A stretch of 64,000 nt of DNA. It comes from Climacteris rufus. Lineage: Eukaryota > Chordata > Aves > Passeriformes > Climacteridae. Below the pieces are notes generated by a model that saw only the letters and a program-made list of their open reading frames with translations, made no database searches and was not told where the DNA came from. Location: positions 391,555-455,554 of the forward strand of contig VZRZ01006468.1 in assembly GCA_013398175.1 (NCBI GenBank). The letters run 5' to 3'. Positions 10,249-24,200 of this stretch are shown here, one piece after another; positions within the stretch are counted from its first letter, which is position 1; each line of letters begins with the position of its first letter. The translations under genes and the position numbers were made by a program.

Positions 10249-13200
10249 TTTCCTGCTGCTAAAGGTTTGCCCAGGAGTCATCAAGGTCTGTGTTTGTAAC
10301 CCAGCCTGGCCCTGCATGGGTTAGCATTGTGCTCCTTGCTCTTGGAAAAGGCAGGAGTAAGCAAGCATGTCTCTCTCATTTCCAGCTTTAAACGAGTAGA
10401 TGACAGCAAGGTAAGAAAAGAAATGTTGCCTGGAGAGAATGAGTGGTTGCCAGAGCAATTTCAGGGGAGAAGCACCTGCAGCCTCTAATCCTGTTCATCT
10501 CCCCATGGTTCAGTGCCAGGCTCTGGTGACAAGGGAGGTGTGAGCAGCCCAGTTCCAGCCCACCTCCCTGCCCCACAGCAGCTCAGCTCTGCAGGTGGAA
10601 AAGCCTTGGGTCTGCCTGTCAGCAGCAGTCCTTGTCTGCCTCATCCTTCTATGTCCTTCAAACTCCCTTGCTAGGGACTGCATTCATAGCAAAGCCATGT
10701 TCTGCAGACGTGCTTGGAACCACCTCTGCTTAAACAGTCAAAAGTGCAAATAATTGAAAGTATTGGAAAAATTCACAGCAATTGTGCAAGGTCTGACTAT
10801 GTCAGAATGGGAGAAAAAAAGATAATGCAAATTTAGTTAAAATCTCTAGAGCTGAGCGAACAGGACCAGTGACATGCTCATGTGCCAGCACCTCTGTGTG
10901 TCTACTGGGTGCTGATATTAGAGGTCATGAGGTATGAAGCAGAATCAATATGCACACACCCCTAAACTTCAGGTGGTGGCTAGAACAAAGCACTTGCCTG
11001 GTAACTTTTTTTCCCCCTTAGGCTTTATTTTGATTTTTTTACATTTAATTTAATTTTAAACATGTTATTTTATTTTTAAGTTAAGCTCTGAGAGATCATT
11101 TGGGAGATGTGAGTTTTGTGTCTAATGACTGTGGACAGAATATTTTCAGGCACAGTTTGTTGCAATTTTTTGTTCTGCAAAGTGTGTGATGGCAGGATAG
11201 AAGTGATCACATTGTAGCATAATGCTTATGGACCACAGTTTTTCTTCTGGGCATAACCCCAGAACAAAAAGTCTTTCTGGCTCTTTACTGAACATGAATG
11301 AAGCTATTGGCTATTGATTTACTTGAGCAATATGACAGCTGCAAAGCAGGCAGAACACAGATCTTGGAGGGGAAAAAAGACCTTCAGACACCTCAAGAAC
11401 TTTATAGCAGTGACCTTCATTTGCTGGGTTAGTTGCCAGACTTGTTCCCTGCTCTGGATGCCTTGCTGTGACCTCATACCCAGCAGCAGTCAGGTGGTGA
11501 TGCTAAAAACTCTGCTTACACTTGATGTGAGAAAGGAGAGGTTTGGTTCTGAAAGTCTGGTGAAGGTCTGAAACGAACTGATGAGCTGGGGGATGCAGGC
11601 ACTACCCCAGCTCTGTGCTATTCAGTCTGTGTCGATGGTGCACAGTGTTACTGACAGACCTGACCTGGAGCCTGTGCACAGGGAAACTCAAAAATATTCA
11701 TTTTTTACTTTTTAAAGTGATTTAAATCCACACCTGGATGCCTGATAGTGCTGGAAGATGTTAAAGCATTTGTGGGGAAGGGGCATGTTTTCCTCATCAC
11801 ACTGCTCTGTGTGAAATGTTTTTTGTGAGGGATTTGCATATCTGGACCATGCACTGAGAACCACCTGAAGTTTGTGCCACCTAAATAAAACACAGCCAGA
11901 GACTCGGAGCCAGCTGTTCACAAGGGGGCAGACACCAGGGCTGTTTTTGGTGTGCTTTCCCTCCCCTGCAGCATGCAGTACATGAGCAACCCTGGAGTCC
12001 TGAGGTGCAGGACTGCCCCTGGGTCACAGTGCACAGCCAGACTGTGGTGGTGACAGGCACCCTCTTCCTCAGCCATGTGCAGCCTCAGGTGACACATGTC
12101 CAGCTATCCTGGATGTTTGTGGAACAGCAATAGAGTAATTTCACATAACACTGTTTCCAGCATATGATGGAAGTCCTTTTGTTTCCCAGTGTGTAACATC
12201 TGCTGGGTCTCCATGCCTGTGCCGTTTATCAGGATGCAGAAACTTGGATAATAGCTGTGTGCGTTTGCCCTGATTAGGTGGACTTTGTGCTGTTTTTCAT
12301 GGTAATGAAAGGAAATGAAGCAGTGTCTTTTGCAGCGGGTGATGGTGGTTTGTGGTAGGGTTGCTGACTGGAGGAGGGTGAAGCTGGATGTCCCCTGGCT
12401 CGGTGCCCCAGCAGGACACTGCTACACTGTCATTTGGGAGCGGGTGTTGAGCCAAAGGGGAAAGCGTGTGTGTCCCTGGGTGGGTGGTTTTGTACAACAT
12501 GTACCCTCTACATAGCAAGTGTGAGGCAAGATCTCCTTGATCATGTGAAGTGTTTCTCTTAGGGGCTGCCTGCACCCACCTCTAAGGCAGCTGTTGTGTC
12601 CTTTGTCTCACAGGGCTGTTGCAGGGTTCACTCGTACTACTTTGTCTCTGAAATAATCTGCTCAAAGTGACAGCCCTCCAGCTGGGAGCACAACTAAATG
12701 CTAAGGACATGACTTGGAAGTTTTCCTTCTGTTGTGGGTTCTGTGGAAGAACTGCCAAAGGGGTTTTGGTGTTGACCTGATGATTTCTGGGGCGAAAGTG
12801 GCCAGTGTAACTGTCTGACCTGACTATTGCATTAGACTGGCTCCGTAATCTCTTTTATCTCTAATTTCACCGCAAACATCTGTTAAATACTTTATTACGA
12901 TGCATCAAAAAGGAGTCTGGAGGGCAGAGGGCTTTTTAGCATTTTTCAGATCCTGGAATAAGAAAGTATTTAAGCTGCCTCGAGTTTTCTCCAAAAATAT
13001 TCTCGTCATGGAAAGCATCAAGTCCAAAACTGTGAGCAAGTAAACACAGACTGTGCTGAAGTTTACACTGCTGGGTCCTTTTGTGAAGGCAAGTGTTCTC
13101 CTTTGGCATGAGGTGAGCTCCCTCCTCTGGAATCTGTGGAGGAGGCTTCCATGGCAGCAGGGCATAGTCCCAGAGGTTTGGACTGGTCAGAGCCTCCTTC

Positions 13201-15298
13201 AGCATTTTGATGAATGCATCATGTGCTGGCTTTGCATTTCAGGTGAACAGCTGAAAACTGAGGAGCCCAGGGGCCATCAGGAACTGTGTGTTAAGTCTAT
13301 GCCTGTTCTGTCTGAGTTTTGAACCATACTTTTCCCAATCTTCTATTAGTAATCATTGTTGAAATTTTCAGCTCAGTGGCTGTGCTGCAGTTCTGTGACT
13401 CTATAAACACATGTAGATTTATCACAGCAGAGCAGTTTTTCTACTCTATTTTTAGGCACTTGGATTAGCTGGAGTAGATTTTTATTTTGTTGAAGTCTGC
13501 TTTTACTGAGCCTCTAAATATCTTGCAGAACAGCAATTTGCAAGCCTGCTAATACCAACACTCTTCTGAGAGAAATGCAGGCACCTGTGAGGTGGAAGAT
13601 GATGGTGCCAGGCAGGTTATCCAGTGACATAGAGATGTAAAGATGGAGCCTGTGTCTGAGTAAAGCAGCATTTACCTCTGCACAACTTGGTGGTTGTCTT
13701 CCTCTCTTCTCCATTAGACGATATCCAGAAAGGAAGGGCAGGGATTTCCCACCCTCTGGGAAGAGCATTCATCACCCTCACACATCTCTGCAGGGTTTCT
13801 AAGGGGTGACACACCCCCAAAACCTGGTTATGGACCTGGACAATGCAGTGGGGTGCCCTGAAGGCTGAGAAGATCTGTGAAGGTGACCTGGTCTCAGAGC
13901 CATGCTCTGTGTCTGGATGATGCTGGTGTGTGATGATTGCACTGGCAATTCATACAATACTCCAGATGCCCGCTGGGGCTCTGTGTAGTGGCAAGGTTGG
14001 TGTAAGCCAACCTTTTTTCATGACAAAAAGCAAGAGTTGTGTGAATAAACCATTTCTCTTGTTTTTGCAGAAAGGTTGTTATCAGCCTGAACATGCAGTC
14101 TTCTTCTTTACCGAGCTGTGTGCATGGAGCTGCTGGTGCCAGCTTTGGCAGCTGGATCAGGTGAGGAAAGGTTTAACTGCACCTTTATTGACAGGTCTGA
14201 GGCTGCTGACCCCCATACTCCTTGGATTCAGAGGGCTTCCATCTCTACTGATCATTCTGGTTGAGGTTTCACTATATGTGTGTCTCTGGGCCAGCACTAG
14301 GAAGGTATTTTTAACCCTGGGAGCTGAAGTGGGGGCAATGGGCTGCAGAGGTCCTTGGTGTGTCCAGCTGCCGTGGCTGCTGTGCAAACAGGGCCAGACC
14401 CTGTCCCCTGTGTTTGCACTGACAGATGTGTGAGCACTGCACTGACCCATCCTCCCTGGCACGAGGGGACACGTGGGGCTGCCCGTGGCGTGGCTGGGAA
14501 TGTCGTGGGCCACAGAGGGAGGCAGAATGGGCCGAGTCCTCCCCCTGAAAAGGAACTGCATGGCTGTTTCCCACTCCTTGCCCACAGGGAGGATTGACAT
14601 GGGCAAAACAGGTGCTGGAGTGGTGGCAAGCAGACCGTAGCTGTTTTGCACATTTGGGGTGACTCCTCTGTCACATTGTCTCATTTCTTAAGGTGGCAAA
14701 GGTCAGGGAAGAAAGGGCATTACCTGGGGCACTGCATAGTCACTGAGCATCTCTGCTTTCCACAGGGAGACCTGATGTCTGGTGAGGGCCCTGGCATCTG
14801 GCTCCAAAGCAGCCAGACACCCCGTGTACATCAGTCAGGCGTTGGCCGAGGTGGATGCAACAGTCACAAAGTAAAGGTCCCCTTGCAAAACCCCAGCAAC
14901 CTCCATTCACAGCCTTGCCTGGCCCACATTGGCTTTGCACAGATGTTTGTCTTTGCTGCATGTGACTGGTGCTCTGAGGCACAGGAGCCCAGTGTCTCAG
15001 CCACTGGGGGTTTCCATGTCAAAAGATTTGTCTGTAGAGGAAAATTATTTGAGGCTTTTTTTTCCCCCCCTAGAATATTTGTGTCTCTTCAGGGAATGGG
15101 ATGACCATACTTGCAGTATGTTGTTGTCAGCTAAGTAACTTGCTATTTCTATTTATAATGTAAATTATTAAAAAAATATTAGCTAAGCTTGTATTTTGAG
15201 ATATTACAATTGGGATTAAATGAATAGGCTTTGTAAGAGTCTGAATGTTGATGAACACCATTTACAAGCATTCATTATAGATAAGTAATGTTAAACCC
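10249..15298. other. Intergenic, no gene seen
   Basis: Mixed-composition DNA between two CR1 fragments. Several open frames of 60-175 codons (for example 13930-14433 +, 14157-14684 -) overlap one another on both strands and show no domain, no paired splice sites and no similarity I recognise. I see no RNA gene or further transposon. Confidence 0.45.
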
Positions 15299-15796
15299 AG
15301 TCTGGACTACTGTGTCTGGTTCTGGGACCTACAACATAAGAAAAGTTTGGGTGTACTGGAGCAAGTCCAGAGGAGGGTCAAAAGATGATCAGAGGGCTGG
15401 AACACCTCTCCTATGAAGAAGACAGGCTGAGACACTTGGGACTGCTCAGCCTGGAAAAGTGAAGACTCCTGGGAGTCCTTAAAGCAGCCTTCCCGTACCT
15501 ACAGGGAGCTGCGAGACACCTGGAGAGGGACTTTTGACAAGGGCCTGTAGAGATAGGACAGGGGGAATGGCTTTAAACTGAAATAGAGTAGGTTTAGATT
15601 AGATATTAGGAAGAAACTCTTCACTGTGGGGTTGGTGAGGCACTGAAAGAGGTTGTGCAGAGAAGCTGTAGATGCCCCATCCCTGGAAGTGTTCAAAGTC
15701 AAGCTGGATGGGATATTGATCAACTTGGTCTAGTGCAAGGTGTCCCTGCCTATGACAAAGACTTAGAACTAGAAGATCTTTATTGTCACTTCCAAA
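15299..15796 (+). mobile_element. CR1 non-LTR retrotransposon fragment (3' part)
   Basis: About 500 bp of the CR1 3' region in the + orientation. Landmarks in order: CTGGTTCTGGGACC, GGAGCAAGTCCAGAGGAGGG, GGGCTGGAACACCTCTCCTA, GGCTGAGACACTTGGG, CTGCTCAGCCTGGA, TTAGGAAGAAACTCTTCACT and GTGAGGCACTGA. These encode or follow the end of the reverse-transcriptase ORF2 in intact copies. Here it is 5'-truncated and decayed by substitutions and small gaps. The 3' end (TGTCCCTGCC ... GATCTTTATTGTCACTTCC) has drifted from the usual GATCTTTAAGGTCCCTTCC. The reverse-strand open frame at 15599-16093 partly covers it and is not a gene. Confidence 0.93.
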
Positions 15797-18700
15797 GTAG
15801 CCTGTAATTTCCAAGATTCTGCTGTGTGTATAGTGTTCCTTGTCACTCAGGGAGCAGCTTTGATGAGGAGACTGCTGCCCCCTGAGCCCCACCTTTGCTT
15901 GTGCTGGCCCATCACAGGCAGTGTCTGGTTTCGCAGTGTCAGCCCCCAGCACGGGGCTCACCTCACCACAAAGTGCCTCGTCAGACACAGGGGTCTGAAG
16001 GAGAACTCTGCATGCTGCAGGGGCCTTTGCATGTCTCTTCTGCTTTATGGTCCAGTGCACCCCATCCTCCCCCAAAAAGGGAGCATCAGACAATTAGATT
16101 GTGTGCTACCTCTTACTGTTTCACTGCTATGCAAAACGTGACAGCTCAGTAGGAAAATATCGGTTTAAAATAAAGCAAAGTCAAATGTTAGGCAGGTGAA
16201 TCTGCAGGACAGGTCTGATGTGGTGAAACACCTGGCTGGGACTGGGGGCTGCCAGCAAGAGTCTGCACTGATCTGCCACCTCTGGGCCAGCTCTGAGGCC
16301 CTATACTGCTCCACAGGGCTGATTAATTAAAGGCTGTTAAATATGATGTCTGTTTTAGTAGTGACTCCAACCTGATGGCTGACAAGAGCCACATCATTCA
16401 CACTTCCTTCCGTTTAATCCTGAATTGTCCCCCTTTGAATTCAACTGCTCAGTTTTCCTGGGCCTTCATCTAATTGAATTAAATACTCAACTCCTTTTTT
16501 CTCCTTCTAAACACTTCAGTTTTTATATTAGTGATCTGTGTGCCCATTCATTTAAATAATAGTTCTGCTACTTAAAAAAAAGTTTTCAATACCACCTAGG
16601 GTTGAGATGCTCACTTGTGAATCATCTATGGAGATAATGCTGAGATTTTAAAAATCTCACATAGGTAATTGTGGTTCTTTGACATCTGCATTGTTTGTAG
16701 AGTTTCTGAGCAAGGGTCTCATCTGAGAAATCTGACTTGTTTCAATTTTGTTTCTGTGTGAAAGTTCTGATATTGCAACTTTTCTGGCTGGGTAACTTTC
16801 AGATGTGAAATTATTCCGCTGATGTCAATGTTTGAGTTTAAATATTTTCTGTATAAAGTGTGTGGTATTCCCTCAAACAGTGATGTGTCTGTGATTGGCT
16901 CTTCTGGCAACCCTGTTTGCTACAGGATCAGCAAAGTGAGAGCAAAAGAGGAAGAAAGGCAGGCAAGGCATATCTGAGATTTATTTTTTTCACGCACCAG
17001 TAGAATTCTTTTATATAGTAGCCTAACCTTAAATTCACTACAGTTTATTTAAATAAAGTGGTATGCAAAGTAAAGATGGATATTTTAGTGAGTAGCTCTA
17101 TCACAAAGATGGTTTTGAAATGGTGAGGCAAAATTAGAAACCTTTTTTTGGAAATGAATTATAAATTACTGTAGGAGGGACAGACTGTCATTGTGCAGTC
17201 TCCTTCTGTCAGGTGGGTGCCCTAGTAAGTCTCTAGTTTTGGGGAACACCAAACTATAAATTGACATGAAACATGACTGAAAAATGCATCTTCTCACAGA
17301 TGTTATAAATTATGACAACAGGCTTGTGTCTGGTATTGCCAGAGGCGATGCTTTCGGCTGCATGGTGAACAACTGTGTCTGTGGTGGAAAGCTGGTACAT
17401 ACAGTTCACTTACTTTTGTAATCACTATTCCACATAATTCTGACAGTGTACTGGAGTCCACATTGCTTTCTGTACAGTTTCATCTGGAAAACATATTGCA
17501 TGTCCACGTCCTCTTCCATGCTCATGATGGTATTTTTAATGCATGGTTAAAGGTCAGGTATTTGCAGAGGAGTTTCCAGCAGAGGCCAGGTCCCATGGTG
17601 GGGACACTCACCAAGAGGACACTCCCTGGCTGCTCATATTAAGCATAGATGCTGTCTGTAATGGAAGGGCCAGAAACGTGGCAACTTTTCACCAGAGCTG
17701 TGTGAGCACGGGCAGTGAGCCAGGCAAGGGGACAAATCATCCTCTAATGGATGAACTTTAAAGCCTGGGTGGGTGAAACATGCCAACACTGTATGTTTTC
17801 TTTCCTTGTCTCCTAAAGTCTTTCCACTTGCAGTCCTGAGTCACATCCTCTAGGCTGGGCTCCTGTGTCCCTGTGCCATCCTCCTTGGGCTGGGCCCTGG
17901 TTCAGCAGGGGCTCTCCAAAGACAGGGTTGTGTTTGAGGTATTTTCAGTGACTTTGTTGTGAGTTGGCAGGATGAAGACAGGGAGCAGTTGGTTTTATTC
18001 TCTACCAGAGCTTTAACTACCTTTGAGGACTCTCTGTTTTGGTGCTCTTATCTGATGGGAGGGAGGTGACACCAAAGTGAGCCTGGAATGGCTGGAGGTC
18101 AGGCGTGTAGAGGTGTATCTGGTGTCCACCTGCTGATAGTGACAAGGCTTTTCTCTGTGTATCTGGTCACAAACAATGGCTCTACCACCTGTAAAATACT
18201 GGAGCTGCTCACAAACACAATTTCAGGCTCTCCCTGTGGAGAGCAAAGTTCATGTTCTTTGCTATCAGGTGTTCACATTTTTCAGTACCGCACCCTCCTT
18301 TGCTTTCCACTAAATGCTTCCCAAAAGCTCTTAAGTCACTGAGACCTGTATGTTACCACATGCTACTTGTTTATTTTGTTGGGTTTTTTTAAATGAATAA
18401 AGCGTACTTTTTAATCAATAAAATAATTATCTACTACAATACAAAAAATCTCCACAGCAGTTTCTGGAATACAAGGAAATTAAATATGCTTCTTATAAAT
18501 ATCTCCTTCTCTCGTAGATCGAAAGTATAAATTAAATAAATAAGAAAAACTTAAATACATATGTCAAGATACAGCAGTTATTAAGAAGAAATATTATTCA
18601 TCTCTGCCTCCATCCTCAAGCTGCTTAAAGCTATTAATTAACAAACTAAATACTACTACTAGTACTACAATGCAACTTTCTCAACAGACAGAACTCTTGC

Positions 18701-21111
18701 TGCCCTGGACTGTGTTTGGGTGCTTTATGGGTCATGTTAGGGCAGGTACCACAAATGCTCACTCTCTTAATTACAGTAAATGGACTTTTCCCAGTGCCTA
18801 TCATCCTTATTTTTGCTTTGTTTAGGAAATAAGACCAAAAAAGGTAACCAGTGATTGGTGCTATCCCTACTCCTTGAATGTATGCATGGCTATGCAACAG
18901 AGCAGTCCCACTGAGTTTATTAGGTTTACCTATATGCACATATAGGTTTCTAGCAGGATTTCTATGGGCTGAGGAGGGGGTGAAGTGTGGTTGGTAATAT
19001 TTGTGAAAGGTGTTTCAGGAAACTCTTGGCCATGGCTCCAGCCTGGTTCAGTCATAGAGGACCTGATGTTGGCAGGGTCAGGGTGCCCAGACTATTGCAC
19101 AGGGCAATGTGCCAGGCTCAGATTTAAAGGTGAGGTGGAGCCTTGTGAGAGACTGCTCTGGTGCTGTTCAGGTGTGCAGCCCTCAGCAGGTGTTGCTGGC
19201 ATTGCTCTCACATGCCAGGGCAGGGAACACGTGGTTGGTGCTGCCACTGCCAGCATGTGCTTCACAAGGAACTGTGTTCTCCTTTCCCAGGAGCAAGAAA
19301 TAAAAACAGGAGAGCAGTTCATTGCTTGTCAGGCTGCTGGGCCGAGGAAGGACTTTCACCTTTGGGAAGGAGGAGGGAGAGTCTCTGTGATCTCTGGGTG
19401 CAAGGCTGTCCTCTGACTAGCTGGGCATCTCTGAAGGAGGAGCCTGTGACTGAAGCAGTCATGGACAGCCAAACAGGAGGGCTGGCAGAGGTATTTCATG
19501 AAGGTTTAGTGCCTCTCTCCTTGGCAGACTCTGGCCTGACTTGGCTTTGGCAGTATGAAAAGCCACTTTTTAAGTAAGAACTTCCATCTCCATCTTCCTG
19601 CCTTTTCCATCATGTCCAGCCCCACGTAGGCTTTCCCTGCTGCCCTCCTCGGAGCCATCATGTGCTCTGTAAAGCTGCTCCATTTGATTTTCCATCCCAC
19701 AGACTTTGGTTGCTCAGGCTGTCCAGCTGCAAACCTTTCCTGTGTGCTGCTCCACCCTGCTCAGCCCAAAGCCAGAAGACCTGGCTGTCTTTCCCTCCTG
19801 GCCAGGTGGTATCTTGGTACTCCTGTGCTGGTGCCTCCTGGCCAGGACAGCTGCCTGAGCCTCCTCCCCTCAGTACCATGGCACTGTCTGTGATGCCATC
19901 TCAGTGCATTTCACTGCACTGGCTGCAGGCAAGCAAGCTTCAGGTGGGAGCTCCTTCCCTCTGCTGCTGGCACAGAGTAAGACCCTTATTAATTTATGCT
20001 TTGGTGCACTGGCAGTTAGATTAGAGGTCATCATTACTATGAACAACAGGAGATATGCCTCCTCCAACTTCAAATATAAAGTTCTGTATTTAGGGCAACC
20101 AATGTCTTATAATAATCAGGAGTGCACTCACAGAAGGCAAGTACTGCTCACGATTAATATAATATTGTCCATAACAGTGGTGAAAAATTTTGTAAAACTG
20201 CTTTGTTCTTTTTTGAGAGGAAAACTGACTTGACCAACAATTTCTAAATTTAAAAAAAAGAGAGAACATTTTAAAGCAAATTCCATCAAATCCATCTATT
20301 CATAAGCACATCTTTTACATGCAAATCTCATGCTTAGTCACGTAGTTGCACCATTTACATATTTTCCTTCCTCCTAGTATTTTTTGTGCTGACAACCACT
20401 TCGCTTATAAGCAGGTTTTGTGGCAGAACGTATCCCTTGAGGTTATCCAGTTGCTCAGTTTGATCTGGCAGGATGGTTTGAAACACCAATCCTTTGTCAC
20501 ATAGCAAAGTTTGGTACATGTGTTTGCAAACTTGCTCAGTTCTGGTCCATTGTTTTAAAATTTTTGCATCTTTTACTCCTGCCTTGAAACATCAAAACTG
20601 AAGGAAAAGAGATGTTTAACATGTGTTGCTCAACCAAGCATATTGTAAGATGTGGTTGTTATCTCCTGATATGAGAGGGGAAAGACGACAAGCAGTGGTG
20701 CACAAGAAGATCCCTGGGATTTAATGGCACTCTGTAATCAATCTGTTGCCTTGCAGGAATACACAAACCTCTTGGTAGGCTCTTCTTGTTGCACGTCTGA
20801 GCTGATTCAGACAAGACATAGAAAATGGTGCATGGGTCAGCAGTAGTTTTCAGCATCGAGTCAAGATGTAAATCTAGTGGGATAGTTGGGATTTTAGTAT
20901 AATGCAACAAAGAAAGGCCATTGAGTTGCACCATGTTCTCCATTTTTACCTTAGTTAGCCTTTCTCTCTCTGTTCTGAGGCAATGGCATCAAGTAATAAA
21001 AAGGACATAGTTTTCCTGGATGAGCTGTGTTGTGTCTGTTCCCTCATTGATCCTAAAGCACCTTGTCCAGGCTCAAGGACCTTCTGCCTTTCCAAGTGAT
21101 GCTGAGCCTTT
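15797..21111. other. Intergenic and probable VXN 3' UTR, no other gene seen
   Basis: Mostly AT-rich sequence up to the VXN stop. The part nearest 21,111 should be VXN 3' UTR on the - strand. Possible - strand poly(A) hexamers are an ATTAAA near 20,720 and an AATAAA at 18,370-18,375, and I cannot choose between them. The open frame at 20659-20943 on the - strand lies in this presumed UTR and matches nothing known to me. Confidence 0.45.
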
Positions 21112-21298
21112 TCAGTCTGCCTCAAAGGCACTGTTTGTTGCCCCCAGGTACTCTGACTTCTTCTTGTGCTTCATCCACATCTTCCTCAGGAGGCTGGGTG
21201 TCCCACACAAGCTGCTTCCTGTCAGTGGTAGGGAAGCTTCTGCTCCCGGTGGCAGGGCCAGGTCGTACTCTGTCGTCTTCCTCCAGCGCGGCCTGTGG
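21112..21298 (-). CDS. VXN: VXN coding exon 6 (terminal, with stop)
   Basis: Begins after a TTTGTTAG acceptor (AG at 21300-21299). Its first base completes an Asp codon begun in exon 5, then 61 codons and TGA (21114-21112). It encodes residues 141-201, including LPPGAEASLPLTGSSLCGTP, LLRKMW, HKKKSEYLGATNSAFEAD. The human tail differs at only a few of these positions, so this is the strongest single match for the gene. Confidence 0.96.
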
Positions 21299-24200
21299 CT
21301 AACAAACAGAGCACAACTGGGTACAGAGTGCTTCTCCTGGCCCTTCTTCCCTGCTTATGGCAACCAGCCACTCAAAACCAAAAGCTGCCTGGTTGAAAGG
21401 CTGCCTGAATGTCCATCCCTGGGACTGGCAGGTCTGGAATGACCTGGTCAGGGACTATGTGGGGTGAGGGGCTTGGATGCTGCAGCTGCCACTGCTCCTC
21501 TGGTGCCCCTCGTTCCCTCGCTGTCAGAGGGGACGCTCACACAAGGGGGTGGCTACAAATGGGGCCACTCTAAGTGCATCCTCTCTAGCACTTGCTACCC
21601 GACCAGGAGCTGGTGGATTGCCCAAGGAGAGAGCTGGACCCTTCCAGCAAAGTCCCAGTGACCATGTTGCAGTGCCCAGGAGTGGTGAGCTCCACTGGCT
21701 GAGAGGGATTTACCTCTCTGTACATCATCTGTACATCCTCTGTGTGAAGACACTGTGACAACCATCTGTCCCTCAGGTGATGATAGTGGCATCTCAAATC
21801 CCACCCTGATCCATGTCTGGGTTAACTGCATGCTGGTGAGTGCATTTGTACTATGGCCAAGCTGTTCCTTAGTTACACTTAAAGAAATAAAGATAAATTT
21901 TTAAAATTAATTACATTTTCTAAGCTACCTTAGGGCAAATATTATAGACTTCTTAGGGGAAAGACACATTCTGAATTAAGATTATTTTTTTTCTAGTGAT
22001 AAAACAGCTGTAATGGGCACAGAGGGAGCTGTATAAATGTCCATGGCTGATGATATAACCAACATATCCTTTACCAGTTTCTGCCTGCCTTTGGGAAACA
22101 GGAGGCTTGGCTGGAGGGTGGGAAGGGACTTACTCTTCCGTAGAAGTGCGGTCGCGTGTGGGCGAGCTTGTGACAGCCACAGCTTTCACTGTGATATGGG
22201 CAACTGGGGATGGAGGAATCTGTGGGAGGAAAAAGCACTTCATTAGGAAATGCCACTGATGAGTAGGGACACCGGTTCACCTGAGGAAAGAGGCTGTTTT
22301 AAGAAAACCAGTAAATACTGTAAATCTCTTAACAAGAGAAAGCAGGTTAAGGAGTTGACTGTCCAGCTCTCACCCACACAATTACCAGCTGCTCACGTGA
22401 AATGTTCTCACTGAGCTCAGCACAGGACTGCTTTGAGTGAGAGTTACACCTCCCAACAAAGAAGTGAGGCTTGTAGGCCTTTTTATTCCCTAATTTTTAT
22501 GTTTAGCTTCCTGAGGCAGCGAGGCTTTGTGCAGACTGAGCAGCCAGCCTCTTGCAGCTCCCCACCTCCCCGGCTGCCTGGGAAGCAGATGTCTCAGCTA
22601 TCACTGTTACTTGAGCATTCACAAATGCCTCCCTGGTTTGTTGGGTGCTGCTCTGTGGTGTGGGGTGGGGGGGTTGGTTATGCTCCAGTTCTGCCACGGC
22701 CCCACAAGTGCCTGATCATTGACTTCCTCCTTGTCTTATTCGATCATAAATTGCCTGCCAGATCTGAGTCACATTTTCCAATAAACAGATCACTGAGAAC
22801 AGCATATATCCTCCAAGACAGTAAGCTAAAGTGTGAGTTGCCCAGAAACAAAAAGAAATGTGAAAAAGTGTGATGTGATCTCATTATTGCAGGCAATAAG
22901 CACTCTTACTGATTTTACTGGCAATACTGAAAATTCGTTCATATTATTGTCACTATCATAACTGGTCTTAAGCTGTCTAGGGCTATTTCTCCTAGGATTA
23001 ATCTGAGACTGGATACACTTCAGGTGTGTTTTTCAAGTATCCTAGGACTTAGAGATGTTTGAAATTACATTTGCAAGCATCCTTTGAAATTTAACTGTGT
23101 TAATTATTGGTAGGTTCAATTAGTTTCATTGCTGAATAATTTTAACCATCCTTAAGTATTGTGCTGTTGTTTTTCTCAAGTGTATCCCAGCTATCAGTTA
23201 GCAAATATGCTGCAGCCATCCAAAAGGGCCCCTGAAGTTTTGATAGCACAGTCTGGTGTTGACCAGAAACTACTCAAAATAATATTTTATCTTTGAAAAA
23301 GCTCATTTTTTATTAAATGCAGGGACTTTGAAAATTGGTGGGGTTTTTTGTTCTGTAAGACAATGAAGGGAGGGAGAACATTTTAGTAAAGGTGAGTAAT
23401 TTTCAACCACAACATTTTGTCTGTCCATTAGAGAACACATTTTGGGGTTTTGTATGATGGCTTTCCCATCAACTCTTTTTTGACTCTTGTGATTATCATG
23501 TCAGGTTGGCACTTGGGAGAATACAAATTATTTGATGCTTGTTCTATTTCAGATTTTTTTTCCCCCAATTTGTGAAATTCCCTGAGAAACGAGAGGCTAA
23601 TTCCTCCCAGTGCTTGCAGGTGGCTGAGCATCCAGAACAGGAGCCTGCCTGTTTCCATCCCACCACCCTTCCTGGTTCTTGAGGGGCAGCTCTCCTATGC
23701 CAGGGAAGGATCCTCTGGCATAAATCCTGTCTCAAAGCTTTAACAGTGACTGAAATATGCAGGTACTGTGACAGACTGGCATGCTGTTACTCAGGGACGT
23801 GCTGACAGGTACAAGGTTTTAAGATACATTGGTAGTTGGTCTTGCTGTATTTACTTACCAATGACTTTCCATCCAACAGGTGACTATAGGACTTGGATGA
23901 CTCTCGTTCAGTAATTCCCACTGCAAAGCATAAGGAGCATGGCATTATCTGTAATTATCCCATTGGCACAACTTGTATGAAAAATCTCCTTCCATGCAGT
24001 AAAACCCAGATATGGACAGAGCCCAGTTACAGGGTATAGTCCTACCAGATTTTATTATAGCCAAAAGCACAGAGTTTTCTTTACTATGATCATCTGTTGT
24101 GATGTCAAATTAAGTGATTGTGGAATTGCCTAAGTCATTCTGGAAAGTCTCCCAGCTCCTTGCTCCTAGAATTTTCAAATGAAATGATGAACTGCCCTTA

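Noticed and set aside
14157..14684. 175-codon - strand frame overlapping a 167-codon + strand frame
   Set aside because: Both strands are open over the same GC-moderate DNA, with no family resemblance; at most one could code and neither shows evidence.
15599..16093. 164-codon - strand frame
   Set aside because: Its 3' half is the antisense of a CR1 fragment.
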